This document shows positions 43,172 through 51,861 of a stretch of DNA of 64,000 bases, one piece after another. The notes beneath the pieces are model-generated. The model had not been told where the DNA came from. It searched no databases and was given only the letters and a program-made list of their open reading frames with translations. A program made the position numbers and the translations under genes. Each line of letters begins with the position of its first letter. The first letter of the stretch is position 1. Where the stretch lies: positions 806,001 to 870,000 of the forward strand of contig CAVZIK010000006.1 in assembly GCA_963775295.1 (NCBI GenBank). Direction: 5' to 3'. The DNA comes from JAMDEO01 sp963775295. GTDB lineage: Bacteria; Actinomycetota; Thermoleophilia; RBG-16-64-13.

Positions 43172-43475
43172 CTTCTATTCCCCGGTCTACCAGAAGCTAG
43201 ACCGGGGCTGGCGGCGTGTATCGCGAGAATTGACCCCCAAGCTGCGATCCAAGGCCAACACCACAACTGGCCGGTCCGGTTGGCGAGGTTGATGGTGGCC
43301 AGATTCCAACTTCCAATGAGAAAGATCGTTGTGTGAAATGAACGCCCCTCGTTCCACGCGAGGTGACCGGGAGAGGTGGTGAGCGACGGTCCCGTACTCA
43401 GCGGCTCGTTCGCCGATAGCTCTCCCCGCATTTCAGCGGCAAGTCAGGGATAAATCATCGCGGGGGCACGTCGGC
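43172..43475. other. intergenic region
   Basis: About 300 bp between two minus-strand genes, with no gene or clear hairpin. It probably holds the promoter of the phosphoesterase gene. Confidence 0.3.
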
Positions 43476-43724
43476 TCAATCGCATCGCAAACCTTCCTTC
43501 CGGGACCAGTACGAGGCGGAAACGCCCGCGTGGCAGCGAGGGCAACGCACGGACAAGTCTTCGCCCCCCGGAGTCAGGGCCCGGAGCGGGGAGCCGCAGC
43601 AGAAGCAGACGCTGTCCACGTCAAGGGAAAGAACGAATTTGGCGAGCGATGTATCGAACGGAATGACGCGGGGGGCGGGTTCACTGTCGATCCTTGGCCG
43701 CGGGGTTCGAATCCGGGTCTTCAT
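43476..43724 (-). CDS. small zinc-ribbon protein
   Basis: An 82-residue protein with VCFCCGSPLRAL and VRCPRCHAGVSAS, which form a four-Cys zinc knuckle. The first half is Arg/Pro-rich and probably disordered (RIRTPRPRIDSEPAPRV). GGAGG lies a few bases before ATG 43724. No named family and no obvious partner. Confidence 0.65.
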   Translation of the reverse strand: MKTRIRTPRPRIDSEPAPRVIPFDTSLAKFVLSLDVDSVCFCCGSPLRALTPGGEDLSVRCPRCHAGVSASYWSRKEGLRCD

Positions 43725-44040
43725 GACACCTCCGTTGGGTCACCGAGAGTCGCGTCTCTAGACCAGGCTAGTACAAGCGCTGACGCGCCGTGTAACGGGC
43801 AGGTTAAGTGAGCGCAAAAATGAAGCGACAGTCTGCTCCCGCTTGGAGGATTTCGCCCTGCCTTGGCCAAGGGGGGAGATTCGTCCAGCGTAATTAACGG
43901 ACTTGTCGACGTACTTTCACCCAGCCGTAACATGCGATGAGCTATGGTCGCATATCCTGAAGACGCGTCCTGGTCCACGGAGGATCCCGAGCGCGACGCC
44001 AACGCAGGCTCAGAGAGGTACGTGATTTCAAGGAGTGGCG

Positions 44041-44343
44041 ATGACGACCAGATCCGCGCCCAAAATAGAACGAGGTTCTGTCCAACCGCATCCGGCTGTT
44101 TCGTCGGCACGATCCGGGTCAAGGGCGGCCGAGCCGGCGCATCTGAGCGGAGCGCACATGGTCCTCTGCGACGTGGTATGCACTGAGCCGGAGCCGCTCA
44201 CCGTGCATCAAATCGAGCGGCGTATGAATCTGGCTCCGAGGCAGATTCGTGAAATCCTCGACGAGTTGTGCGGGATTCGACTTCTGCGCCGTTTGAACAC
44301 CATCATCGAGAGTTACACCGGACCCGCGTTGCCCTTCTCCTGA
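44041..44343 (+). CDS. small winged-helix-like protein
   Basis: 100 residues, start ATG 44041 after AAGGAG (5-base spacing). The C-terminal half reads LTVHQIERRMNLAPRQIREI, then LDELCGIRLLRRLN, a winged-helix/HTH pattern seen in small transcription factors. Residues 1-35 are basic and low complexity (RSAPKIERGSVQPH...). Target unknown. Confidence 0.6.
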   Translation: MTTRSAPKIERGSVQPHPAVSSARSGSRAAEPAHLSGAHMVLCDVVCTEPEPLTVHQIERRMNLAPRQIREILDELCGIRLLRRLNTIIESYTGPALPFS

Positions 44344-44388
44344 CGAGTCGCTGGTCTGCACTGAGGGATCGCACGTGACATTCCTCAG

Positions 44389-44409
44389 TCTCCCCACCGC
44401 GTGGGGAGA
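44389..44409. terminator. bidirectional terminator
   Basis: TCTCCCCAC pairs with GTGGGGAGA across a CGC loop (9-bp stem), between the convergent winged-helix and membrane-protein genes. Confidence 0.65.
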
Positions 44410-44413
44410 GTGT

Positions 44414-44770
44414 CTATATGGATGGGGCCACCAAATTCTTTCTATTGCCATCCCAGAGAACAGCGAAGAGCAGCGCGGACAATGCCGCTGCACCCAGGGC
44501 CACCCACCGGGCGCCCAGTCCGGGGCTTGGGACAAGTCCTATCCCGCCGACCACGAAGGCCCCTCCTGCCAGCACCAGCAGGACAGTCGTCAGCTTTCTA
44601 ACGGCGTCGTCAGGAAGCGCTTTGGAGAGCATCCACGATCCCCCAGGCCACCTCATGCCCGACTTGAGCTTGAGCCGGCCCGTGCTCTGTCCCGCATACA
44701 GCAGGTGGATCCAACCACGCGGCATGATGAACACGCTGAAGACGACCTGCAACCAGTGAGGACCTTGCAT
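44414..44770 (-). CDS. small membrane protein, unknown function
   Basis: 118 residues with two C-terminal hydrophobic helices (KLTTVLLVLAGGAFVVGGIG and WVALGAAALSALLFAVLW) that end in LWDGNRKNL. The first half is hydrophilic with KALPDDAVRK before the first helix. The pattern resembles a family of short actinobacterial/Chloroflexi membrane proteins without known function. GGAGG lies 9 bases before ATG. Confidence 0.6.
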   Translation of the reverse strand: MQGPHWLQVVFSVFIMPRGWIHLLYAGQSTGRLKLKSGMRWPGGSWMLSKALPDDAVRKLTTVLLVLAGGAFVVGGIGLVPSPGLGARWVALGAAALSALLFAVLWDGNRKNLVAPSI

Positions 44771-44849
44771 CGCGCTGCTCCCTCCGATTGGGTCCCAGGA
44801 TGGGCTTTATCCCGACTCACCCACTCGTCAATATAGCGCGAGGGATAGA

Positions 44850-46163
44850 ATGAAGATGGAGCCGTCGCAGGCAGCGGCCGGCGTGATTCCCATGACCAAC
44901 TGCGAAGCACCGGGAGTGTCACGAATGCAGTACAGATCCATGCCCAACTCGGACGAACGACTCTCGGCTCTGGGCTTCGGCTGCATGCGCCTGCCCACCC
45001 GAGTCGGCGGGCAAGCATCCAGTTTGATCGACAAGGAAGCCGCGCTCCGACAGATCGTGATGGCCATCGACGGCGGCGTGAACTACCTAGACACAGCGGC
45101 GACGTATCACTTGGGTGCCTCGGAGACGTTCTTGGGCAAGTACATCCTCAACGGTGGCTACAGGGACAAGGTCAACATCGCTACCAAGCTACCCTGCATG
45201 ACCATCCGCAAAAAGGAAGCCATAAGGGAGGCCTTCAACAAACAGTTGGAGAAGTTGCAGGTGGAAACGATCGACTATTACCTCCTGCATTCGCTGGACG
45301 GCGGAACCTGGGACCGCATGGTGGCTTTCGACGTCATGGATTTCATGGATTCCATAAGAGCTAGTGGGCAGATCCGCAAAATGGGCTTCTCGTTTCACGG
45401 CAGAAAGGACGACTTCATCCGCATCGCCGATGCGTACGATTGGGACTTTGCCCAAGTGCAGTTCAACATGGTGGACGAGCGATTCCAGGCAGGTATCGAA
45501 GGTATCCACCACGCGTACGCAAAGGGCATGGGGGTCGTCGTAATGGAGCCGCTTCGCGGCGGCTCTCTCGTGGGCAGGATCCCGGCCGAGGTCCAGAAGA
45601 TCTACGACACAGCCGAGGTCAAGAGGCTGCCGGTGGACTGGGCCTTGCGCTGGATCCTCAACCATCCGGAAGTCACGTTGGTCCTCTCGGGGATGAATCG
45701 AGAAGAGCAGGTCCGGCAGAACTTGGAGATCGTCTCCGATTCGTTGCCCGGCGGCATGACTCCTCAGGAGGAACAGATAGTCGCCCGAGTGCGAGCCGCC
45801 TACAATGGGCTTCTCCAGGTAGGCTGCACGGCCTGTGCCTACTGCATGCCCTGCCCCGGGGGCATCGACATTCCGGCGGCGTTCAAGAATCTGAACAACT
45901 ACCGCATGTTCTCGAAGTGGGGCGCGCGGATCGGTCACGCCATGTATCTGGGTGTGCAGACGCCAGACGGCAAGCCGCACTGGACCAGCGACTGCACTGA
46001 TTGCGGAAGATGCGAGGAGAAATGTCCCCAGAACGTCCCGGTGCGGAGCGTCTTCAAACAGGTGCAGAAGGAACTCGAGGGCCCGCTGGTAAGAGGAATC
46101 GCGGCTGTCGGCAGGGCGTTGTTGAGCAGAGGGGAGAAGCGGGCTGATCCTACGGCTCAGTGA
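44850..46163 (+). CDS. aldo/keto reductase with C-terminal 4Fe-4S domain
   Basis: Residues 30-330 form an AKR TIM barrel with catalytic residues in GVNYLDTAATYHLGASE (Asp, Tyr), VNIATKLP (Lys) and LLHSLDGG (His). The C-terminus has two cluster motifs, CTACAYCMPCPGGIDIP and CTDCGRCEEKCPQNVPV, so it can take electrons from ferredoxin-like carriers. Such AKR-ferredoxin fusions are common in anaerobes. Two starts are plausible: ATG 44850 (GAGGG 5 bases before) and ATG 44925 (MQYRS..., the family-like start). The AthL-like gene follows 130 bp later in the same direction. Confidence 0.92.
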   Translation: MKMEPSQAAAGVIPMTNCEAPGVSRMQYRSMPNSDERLSALGFGCMRLPTRVGGQASSLIDKEAALRQIVMAIDGGVNYLDTAATYHLGASETFLGKYILNGGYRDKVNIATKLPCMTIRKKEAIREAFNKQLEKLQVETIDYYLLHSLDGGTWDRMVAFDVMDFMDSIRASGQIRKMGFSFHGRKDDFIRIADAYDWDFAQVQFNMVDERFQAGIEGIHHAYAKGMGVVVMEPLRGGSLVGRIPAEVQKIYDTAEVKRLPVDWALRWILNHPEVTLVLSGMNREEQVRQNLEIVSDSLPGGMTPQEEQIVARVRAAYNGLLQVGCTACAYCMPCPGGIDIPAAFKNLNNYRMFSKWGARIGHAMYLGVQTPDGKPHWTSDCTDCGRCEEKCPQNVPVRSVFKQVQKELEGPLVRGIAAVGRALLSRGEKRADPTAQ

Positions 46164-46292
46164 TCGTCCGCGATGACGCGACAGACGCCGGTCTGCGCTT
46201 CAAGGGTTTCGGCACACTCCGGGCCAAAAGTCGGCATCTATGTCACGATTGAGCCCACGGGGTTGAGCAGAAGTCGTCGAAGGGAGATGGTC

Positions 46293-48902
46293 GTGGCGGA
46301 TTTGTTCGGGAGTCCGGCGGAGGCGTCCGGAGAAAGGACGATAGTTCGAGACATCAGCTGGTTGGGAGCCGCCGAGGGAGCCAACGCCTGTATGGTGGAC
46401 GTCAAGGACGGCAAGATGCTTCGCATTCGTCCGGCCCGCTACTATGACGAGTACACCAGGGAAGAGGTCAAACCGTGGGTCATGCACGCCCGAGGCAAGA
46501 CCTTCGAGCCTAGCGATAAGAGCCTGGTTCCACCCCTCAGCCTTGCCTACAAGAAGAGGGTCTACTCCCCGGCCCGGATCCGTTTCCCGATGAAGCGGGT
46601 TGATTTCGATCCCGCCGGCGAGCGGAATCCGCAGAATCGCGGAACGAGCAAGTACACGCGCATCAGTTGGGACGAAGCGCTGGATATCATCACCAGCGAG
46701 ATGCTCCGGATCAAGGATTCGTACGGTCCCACTGCCATCCTCTATCAAAACGACCAGCACGGTGAGAACAAGGTGGTGCACGGCCCGCATGGCTGCGGTC
46801 GGAAGCTGCTCCGCCTCTTTGGTGGCTACACGCATCAAGTGCGCAACACCGATAGCTGGGAAGGCTGGTGGTGGGGCGCCAAGCACGCGTGGGGCTGCGA
46901 GCCGCTGGGTCAACAGGTGCCGCAAACGAACTTGCTGTACGACATATCCAAGAACGCCGAACTTCTCCTCTTCTGGGGCTGCGATCAGGAGACCACTACC
47001 TGGGGCTGGGGCGGCCAGCTTTGCAGCCGCCTGAGTTACTGGTGGAGCGAGTTGGGCATCAAGCAGATCTATATCGCGCCGGATCTCAACTACGCTGCGG
47101 CCGTTCACGCGGACAGGTGGATTCCCGTCCTGCCCAACACAGACGCCGCGCTCTATCTGGCCATTGCTCACCGATGGTTCGAAAAGGGCACATACGACAA
47201 GAAGTACCTCGAGACACACGCTTACGGCGTCGAAAAGTTCGAAGCATACGTGAGGGGTGAAGAGGATGGGGTGGCCAAGAGCCCGGAGTGGGCCGCCCCC
47301 ATCACCGGCGTAGCTGCGCGTGTGATCAAGGCGCTCGCCGATGAGTGGGCTTCGAAGCGCACGACGATCGTCATCGGCAACGGTGGCCCCGGCATACGGG
47401 GACCATATTCCACGGAACCCGCTCGTCTGCAGGTGCTGTGCCTGGCCATGCAGGGTCTGGGCAGGCCGGGCTGCAATCAGGCCAAGACAATCGAGTGGGC
47501 TCTCCGCAATGAGCCCGCGTTCATGTCGGCTCCGCGGCCACGGGTCCCGACCAATCTAGACGCCGCCTACACGGGCGACCTGCCGGTAGAGTTCAACCGT
47601 GACTCCCTCGTTCCCAAGACGCTGATACCCAAGTTGATTCTTGAGGGTCCATGTGAGTGGTATGGCAACAAATACGGCATGGGCGGCGATCGAGAGGAAC
47701 AGTTCGTCAAGTACCGGTACCCGGCCGAAGGCTGCTCCCAGCTCCACATGATCTGGACCGACTCACCCTCCTGGATCACCTGCTGGAACGACGGAAACAA
47801 CTTCATTCGCGCCCTGCGCCACGAGTCGATCGAATTCGTTCTCTGCCAGCATCCATGGCTCGAGAACGACGCCCTTTTCGCAGACGTCATCCTGCCGGCC
47901 AATACCACATTGGAGGAGGATGACATCGGCAGCGACGTGTTCAGCGGACAGATGGATCTCCTCTTCCCCCAGCCCCGCTGTATCGAGCCGCTGGGAGAGT
48001 CCTTCAGTGACTACGAGATAGTCTGCAAGATCGCCGAGCGTCTGAACATGCTGGAGGAGTACACGGGTGGCAAGACAGTGCCCGAGCTCATAAAGTTGGG
48101 CTACGAGACATCTGGGTCCGCAGATCAGATCAGCTGGGAGGAGCTGAACAGGAAAGGCTACTACGTGGTTCCGCCCGACCCCGAGTGGGAAAGCATCCCA
48201 GCCGGTCTGATCCGGTTCTACGAAGATCCGGAGAAGCACCCGCTCTCGACGCCCACCGGAAAGCTCGAGTTTCACTCCACCGGTCTGGCGGAGCACTTCC
48301 CCGAGGACGAGGAAAGGCCTCCGGTGCCGAAGTGGATCCCGCACGGCGTTTCGCACGAGGAGACCATCGGCACGGAACGCTCGAAGAAGTATCCGTTGCT
48401 GGTCATGAGCAACCACCCTCGCTGGGGAGTGCACTCACAGCACGACGACATCACTTGGTTTCGTGAAATCGAGACCTGTAAGGTGAGAGGCTCGGACGGG
48501 TATCAGTACCACCCACTCTGGATGAACCCGGCGGACGCGGAAGCGCGTGGCGTCAAGAAGGGCGATGTGGTGAGCATCTTCAACGAGCGGGGAATCGTGC
48601 TGGCCGGCGCCTACCTCACCGAGCGGATCATGCAGGGCGCCGTGGGAATCGACCATGGCGCCAAGTACGATCCCATAGTTCCCGGTGAGATCGACAGGGG
48701 CGGGGCCATCAACACCATCGTGCCTCGCAACACCACATCCCAGAACAATGTGGGTATGGCCGTCTCCGGCTTTCTTGTCGAGGTGGAGAAAACCGATCTC
48801 GAGGGGCTGCAGACGAGGTACCCGGAGGCATTTTCCCGGGAATGTCACGTGGACGCCGGCCCGTGTCTCGCCGGAGTAATGCTCGTGGAGACGGCCGAAT
48901 GA
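46293..48902 (+). CDS. AthL-like molybdopterin oxidoreductase (transhydroxylase large-subunit family)
   Basis: This is a DMSO-reductase-superfamily enzyme closest, by eye, to pyrogallol-phloroglucinol transhydroxylase large subunit AthL of Pelobacter. Shared text includes HARGKTFEPSDKS, RIRFPMKRVDFDPAGERNPQ and NTDSWEGWWWGAKHAWG. There is no N-terminal CxxCxxxC cluster motif, as in AthL. The conserved core has ISWDEALDIITSEMLRIKD, TIVIGNGGPGIRG, HPWLENDALFADVILPANT, and the C-terminal molybdopterin-guanine-dinucleotide domain (NPADAEARGVKKGDVVSIFN). AthL works with an iron-sulfur subunit AthS, which is not encoded next door. I chose GTG 46293 because AGGGAG lies 6 bases upstream; ATG 46287 and ATG 46173 are alternatives. 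Substrate may be an aromatic or polyphenol, or something new. Confidence 0.88.
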   Translation: MADLFGSPAEASGERTIVRDISWLGAAEGANACMVDVKDGKMLRIRPARYYDEYTREEVKPWVMHARGKTFEPSDKSLVPPLSLAYKKRVYSPARIRFPMKRVDFDPAGERNPQNRGTSKYTRISWDEALDIITSEMLRIKDSYGPTAILYQNDQHGENKVVHGPHGCGRKLLRLFGGYTHQVRNTDSWEGWWWGAKHAWGCEPLGQQVPQTNLLYDISKNAELLLFWGCDQETTTWGWGGQLCSRLSYWWSELGIKQIYIAPDLNYAAAVHADRWIPVLPNTDAALYLAIAHRWFEKGTYDKKYLETHAYGVEKFEAYVRGEEDGVAKSPEWAAPITGVAARVIKALADEWASKRTTIVIGNGGPGIRGPYSTEPARLQVLCLAMQGLGRPGCNQAKTIEWALRNEPAFMSAPRPRVPTNLDAAYTGDLPVEFNRDSLVPKTLIPKLILEGPCEWYGNKYGMGGDREEQFVKYRYPAEGCSQLHMIWTDSPSWITCWNDGNNFIRALRHESIEFVLCQHPWLENDALFADVILPANTTLEEDDIGSDVFSGQMDLLFPQPRCIEPLGESFSDYEIVCKIAERLNMLEEYTGGKTVPELIKLGYETSGSADQISWEELNRKGYYVVPPDPEWESIPAGLIRFYEDPEKHPLSTPTGKLEFHSTGLAEHFPEDEERPPVPKWIPHGVSHEETIGTERSKKYPLLVMSNHPRWGVHSQHDDITWFREIETCKVRGSDGYQYHPLWMNPADAEARGVKKGDVVSIFNERGIVLAGAYLTERIMQGAVGIDHGAKYDPIVPGEIDRGGAINTIVPRNTTSQNNVGMAVSGFLVEVEKTDLEGLQTRYPEAFSRECHVDAGPCLAGVMLVETAE

Positions 48903-48942
48903 CGATCAAGATCGATCTTGCGACCGAGAGCCGGGAGGAGAC

Positions 48943-49356
48943 GTGAACGAGTCCCCAAGACAGTGTTCGGGTTGCTCTCATTGGGACCCCAAGCCCGACG
49001 AGGCAGAATGTGGCTTCTTCAAGGGCACGTGCAGGCGTTTCCCCCCTGTGGTGTTGGCGGGTGGCGGTACCGCCCAGGCGTGGAGTACCGAGTGGCCGCG
49101 CACCCTTGACCGAGACTGGTGCGGAGAATGGCAGTCCCATGGAGAGCCCCCCCTCGAGCCGGACCTTGACTCGGCCGAGGAGAGGCAGCTGCGCAACGTT
49201 GCTACCGCTCAAGCCCTTCTGGCGCTTCCGTCCGACACGCGAGACCAGTTGCTTCAGGAGGTCTTGACCGAAGAGGAGTTGGGATGCTCCTCCCCGCCGG
49301 AGGACTTCTACGAACGGGTCCAGCGCTACTTCGCCGTCCGCAGACAAGGCACTTGA
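48943..49356 (+). CDS. Cys-rich small protein after AthL-like gene
   Basis: 137 residues. The first half has CSGCSHWDPKPDEAECGFFK, GTCRRFPP, and WPRTLDRDWCGEW, a small zinc-ribbon-like domain also found in hypothetical and phage proteins. The second half (residues 70-137) is helical and acidic. It follows the AthL-like gene by 40 bp, so it is probably co-transcribed. It could be a small metal-binding partner, but it lacks the classical ferredoxin motif and is not AthS-like. Confidence 0.7.
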   Translation: MNESPRQCSGCSHWDPKPDEAECGFFKGTCRRFPPVVLAGGGTAQAWSTEWPRTLDRDWCGEWQSHGEPPLEPDLDSAEERQLRNVATAQALLALPSDTRDQLLQEVLTEEELGCSSPPEDFYERVQRYFAVRRQGT

Positions 49357-49596
49357 GTGCACGACGAACCGAGGGCAACCGGAGGTGCACGGACCTTTCG
49401 AGACGAGCGCTACCTTCCTTGCGGCTGGCTGCGATAGACAGAGCGGGGACGCGCTAAAGGGAACCGGGCCGCCGCAACCCCAGTCGAAGTTTTAGCTCTT
49501 GGCCTTACGGGTAATCAGGCGGCACGGAAATTCACGGCCCGGCTGGGGTATTTGTCGAACCCGGCCAGGTCGTTAGTTGCGCGGGGGAGACGGAGT

Positions 49597-51075
49597 ATGA
49601 GCGGCTCTCGGAAGCGTCACGTCAGACGGTACGTTGTTCTCGGCTTCATTGTCGTTCTTGTCGTTGCAGGCTATTTCGCCTACCGCGTGCTTCACAAGAC
49701 TTCCAATGGCACGGTCACGTACACCACCCAGGCTGTCCAGCAGTTGACTATTACCTCATCGGTATCCGGAACGGGCAATATCGTGCTCAGCAGCAGCGCG
49801 TCCGTGAACCCATCCGTCAGCGGAACGGTCAGCGCCCTTCAAGTTGCCGTAGGCGACACCGTGACAAAGGGCCAAACACTGTTTACCGTGGTGAACCCGC
49901 AGCTGGACCTCGATGTCGCGAATGCCACCAATTCGTACAACCAGGCTGTGGACAACGTCCAGAAGAACCAACTCTCCGTTCTGCAGGCGCAACAAGCCCT
50001 GGATCAACTCCAGAAGCAACGGGCGGCCCAATCGAGTTCATCGGCTGGGCAGGTAGCCTCCGGCGCCGAGATGCTTATTGCAGGCGTGACCTCACACACG
50101 GGCACCACCGGACCGACCAGTACGCTGCCGTCCACGACTTCCACGTCGGCCACGGAGTCATCATCGTCCTCCACGAGTTCGACCGAGCCACCAACGTCGA
50201 CCACCTCAACGAGCGTCCCTCACACCACCACGACCGTTTTCGGCAGCTCAACGATTACTCAGCCGTCTACGACGACTACTACCATCTCCGCGCTTCAGAT
50301 AGAGATAGCGCAGCAGCAGGTGACAAGCGCCAAGCTCTCCGTGACGGCCGCACAGGCGCAAGTGCAGTCAGCAACTCTGGCTTTGGAGCAGGCAAAGGCG
50401 ACGGCCGCCGAGCGAACCGTGACAGCCCCGATCGACGGTGTCGTGACCGCTCTCAACGTGCAGAACGGTGACGCGCTCGGAAACGCGGGCTCGGGCGGCT
50501 CGAGCAGTGCCCCGATCGTCATCACCAATGTGAACAGCATCGAGGCCGTCATATCGCTGGCGGAGACGGATGTGCCCAATGTCGCGGTGGGTCAGAAGGC
50601 GATCATCACTTTTGATGCTCTACCCGATCTGACCTTGGCCGGCAAGGTGGAAGGCGTCGACTCTCAGGGAACGAACAGCCAGGGAGTCGTCACCTATAAC
50701 GCGACGATCTTGCCCGATGCCACTAACCCCAGCGTCAAGGGAGGCATGTCGGTCACCGTGAATATCATCACCAAGATCGCCACCGACGCCCTCGTGGTTC
50801 CAAACGTCGCAGTGAAGACCCAAACCGGCGGAGGTAGCTACGTGCAGGTTCTTCAGAATGGCCAGCCGACGGACGTCGCCGTCGAGGTGGGCATTTCCAA
50901 CGACACGTTTACTCAGATTACGAGCGGCCTCACGTTGGGCGAAGAAGTCATCACACAGACGATTAACCCGTCGGCATCCACCTCCACGACCGCGCGCGGC
51001 GGCGGGAACATTCCCGGCCTGGGCGGTGGTGGCATTCGGAACGGTGGAGGCGGATTCGTTCCTCCGGGTGGGTGA
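49597..51075 (+). CDS. MacA-like periplasmic adaptor (HlyD family)
   Basis: 492 residues: a single N-terminal membrane helix (YVVLGFIVVLVVAGYFAYRV), then a lipoyl/barrel pattern with SSVSGTGNIVLSSSASVNPS and VGDTVTKGQTLFTVVN. A helical hairpin (QAVDNVQKNQLSVLQAQQAL ... QVQSATLALEQAKATAAE) is interrupted by a Thr/Ser-rich low-complexity insert of about 85 residues (about 150-235). The barrel half resumes at RTVTAPIDGVVTALNVQNGD. The Gly-rich tail (GGGNIPGLGGGGIRNGGGGF) is probably disordered. GGGGGAG lies 7 bases before ATG 49597. Followed directly by ABC ATPase and permease, so it belongs to a MacAB-type export system. Confidence 0.9.
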   Translation: MSGSRKRHVRRYVVLGFIVVLVVAGYFAYRVLHKTSNGTVTYTTQAVQQLTITSSVSGTGNIVLSSSASVNPSVSGTVSALQVAVGDTVTKGQTLFTVVNPQLDLDVANATNSYNQAVDNVQKNQLSVLQAQQALDQLQKQRAAQSSSSAGQVASGAEMLIAGVTSHTGTTGPTSTLPSTTSTSATESSSSSTSSTEPPTSTTSTSVPHTTTTVFGSSTITQPSTTTTTISALQIEIAQQQVTSAKLSVTAAQAQVQSATLALEQAKATAAERTVTAPIDGVVTALNVQNGDALGNAGSGGSSSAPIVITNVNSIEAVISLAETDVPNVAVGQKAIITFDALPDLTLAGKVEGVDSQGTNSQGVVTYNATILPDATNPSVKGGMSVTVNIITKIATDALVVPNVAVKTQTGGGSYVQVLQNGQPTDVAVEVGISNDTFTQITSGLTLGEEVITQTINPSASTSTTARGGGNIPGLGGGGIRNGGGGFVPPGG

Positions 51076-51123
51076 GTTGGTTGCCTTGCGGCAGTGGCGA
51101 CGCGCGTCCGCTCAGGGGATGCG

Positions 51124-51861
51124 ATGCTAGTGGACGCGCAGTCCTGCATGATCGAGTGCCGAGATATCGTAAAGATCTACGATTCCACTGAAACCGCGAC
51201 CACTGCTCTGGCTGGAGTGAACCTGTGCATCTCATCGGGTGAGTACCTGGCCATCATGGGGCCCTCCGGTTCCGGAAAGTCCACGCTGATGCATCTGCTG
51301 GGCGCCCTCGATACTCCCACTAGCGGCGAGTACTTCTTCGAAGGCGAAGACGTCTCTGAACTATCGGATGACGAGTTGGCCGATATCCGCCGGGCTCGCA
51401 TCGGGTTCGTGTTCCAGTCCTTCAATCTCCTTCCCCGTGCCAGCGTGATTCGCAACGTGGTGCTCCCGCTGGTCTATGCGGGCGTGCCGCGACAGGAGCG
51501 GGAGGACAAAGCCGCCGCCGCGCTGCAGATGGCCGGATTGGAGGAATCGCACTGGACCCACCTCTCCAACCAGCTCTCCGGCGGTCAGATCCAACGGGTA
51601 GCCATTGCTCGCGCATTAATCAACGACCCCGCTCTTGTCCTCGCCGACGAACCGACTGGCAACCTGGATACCAAGACAGGGGAGATCATCCTCGAGACGT
51701 TCGGGGAACTGCACAAGAGCGGACACACCATAGTCCTTATTACTCACGAGGCAGCGGTTGCCGAGCACGCCCAAAGGATCATCAGGATCCAGGACGGCCT
51801 GATCGTGAGTGACACGTCAACCGCAGATGCGACGACATTGGGGCAGGAGGAGGCGTCGTGA
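51124..51861 (+). CDS. MacB/LolD-type ABC transporter ATPase
   Basis: A 245-residue ATPase with Walker [10 protein letters not shown], signature [15 protein letters not shown] and Walker [13 protein letters not shown]. It drives the neighbouring permease. ATG 51124 has AGGGG 6 bases upstream; the frame opens earlier at 51094. Its stop overlaps the permease start (GTGA at 51858). Confidence 0.95.
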   Translation: MLVDAQSCMIECRDIVKIYDSTETATTALAGVNLCISSGEYLAIMGPSGSGKSTLMHLLGALDTPTSGEYFFEGEDVSELSDDELADIRRARIGFVFQSFNLLPRASVIRNVVLPLVYAGVPRQEREDKAAAALQMAGLEESHWTHLSNQLSGGQIQRVAIARALINDPALVLADEPTGNLDTKTGEIILETFGELHKSGHTIVLITHEAAVAEHAQRIIRIQDGLIVSDTSTADATTLGQEEAS

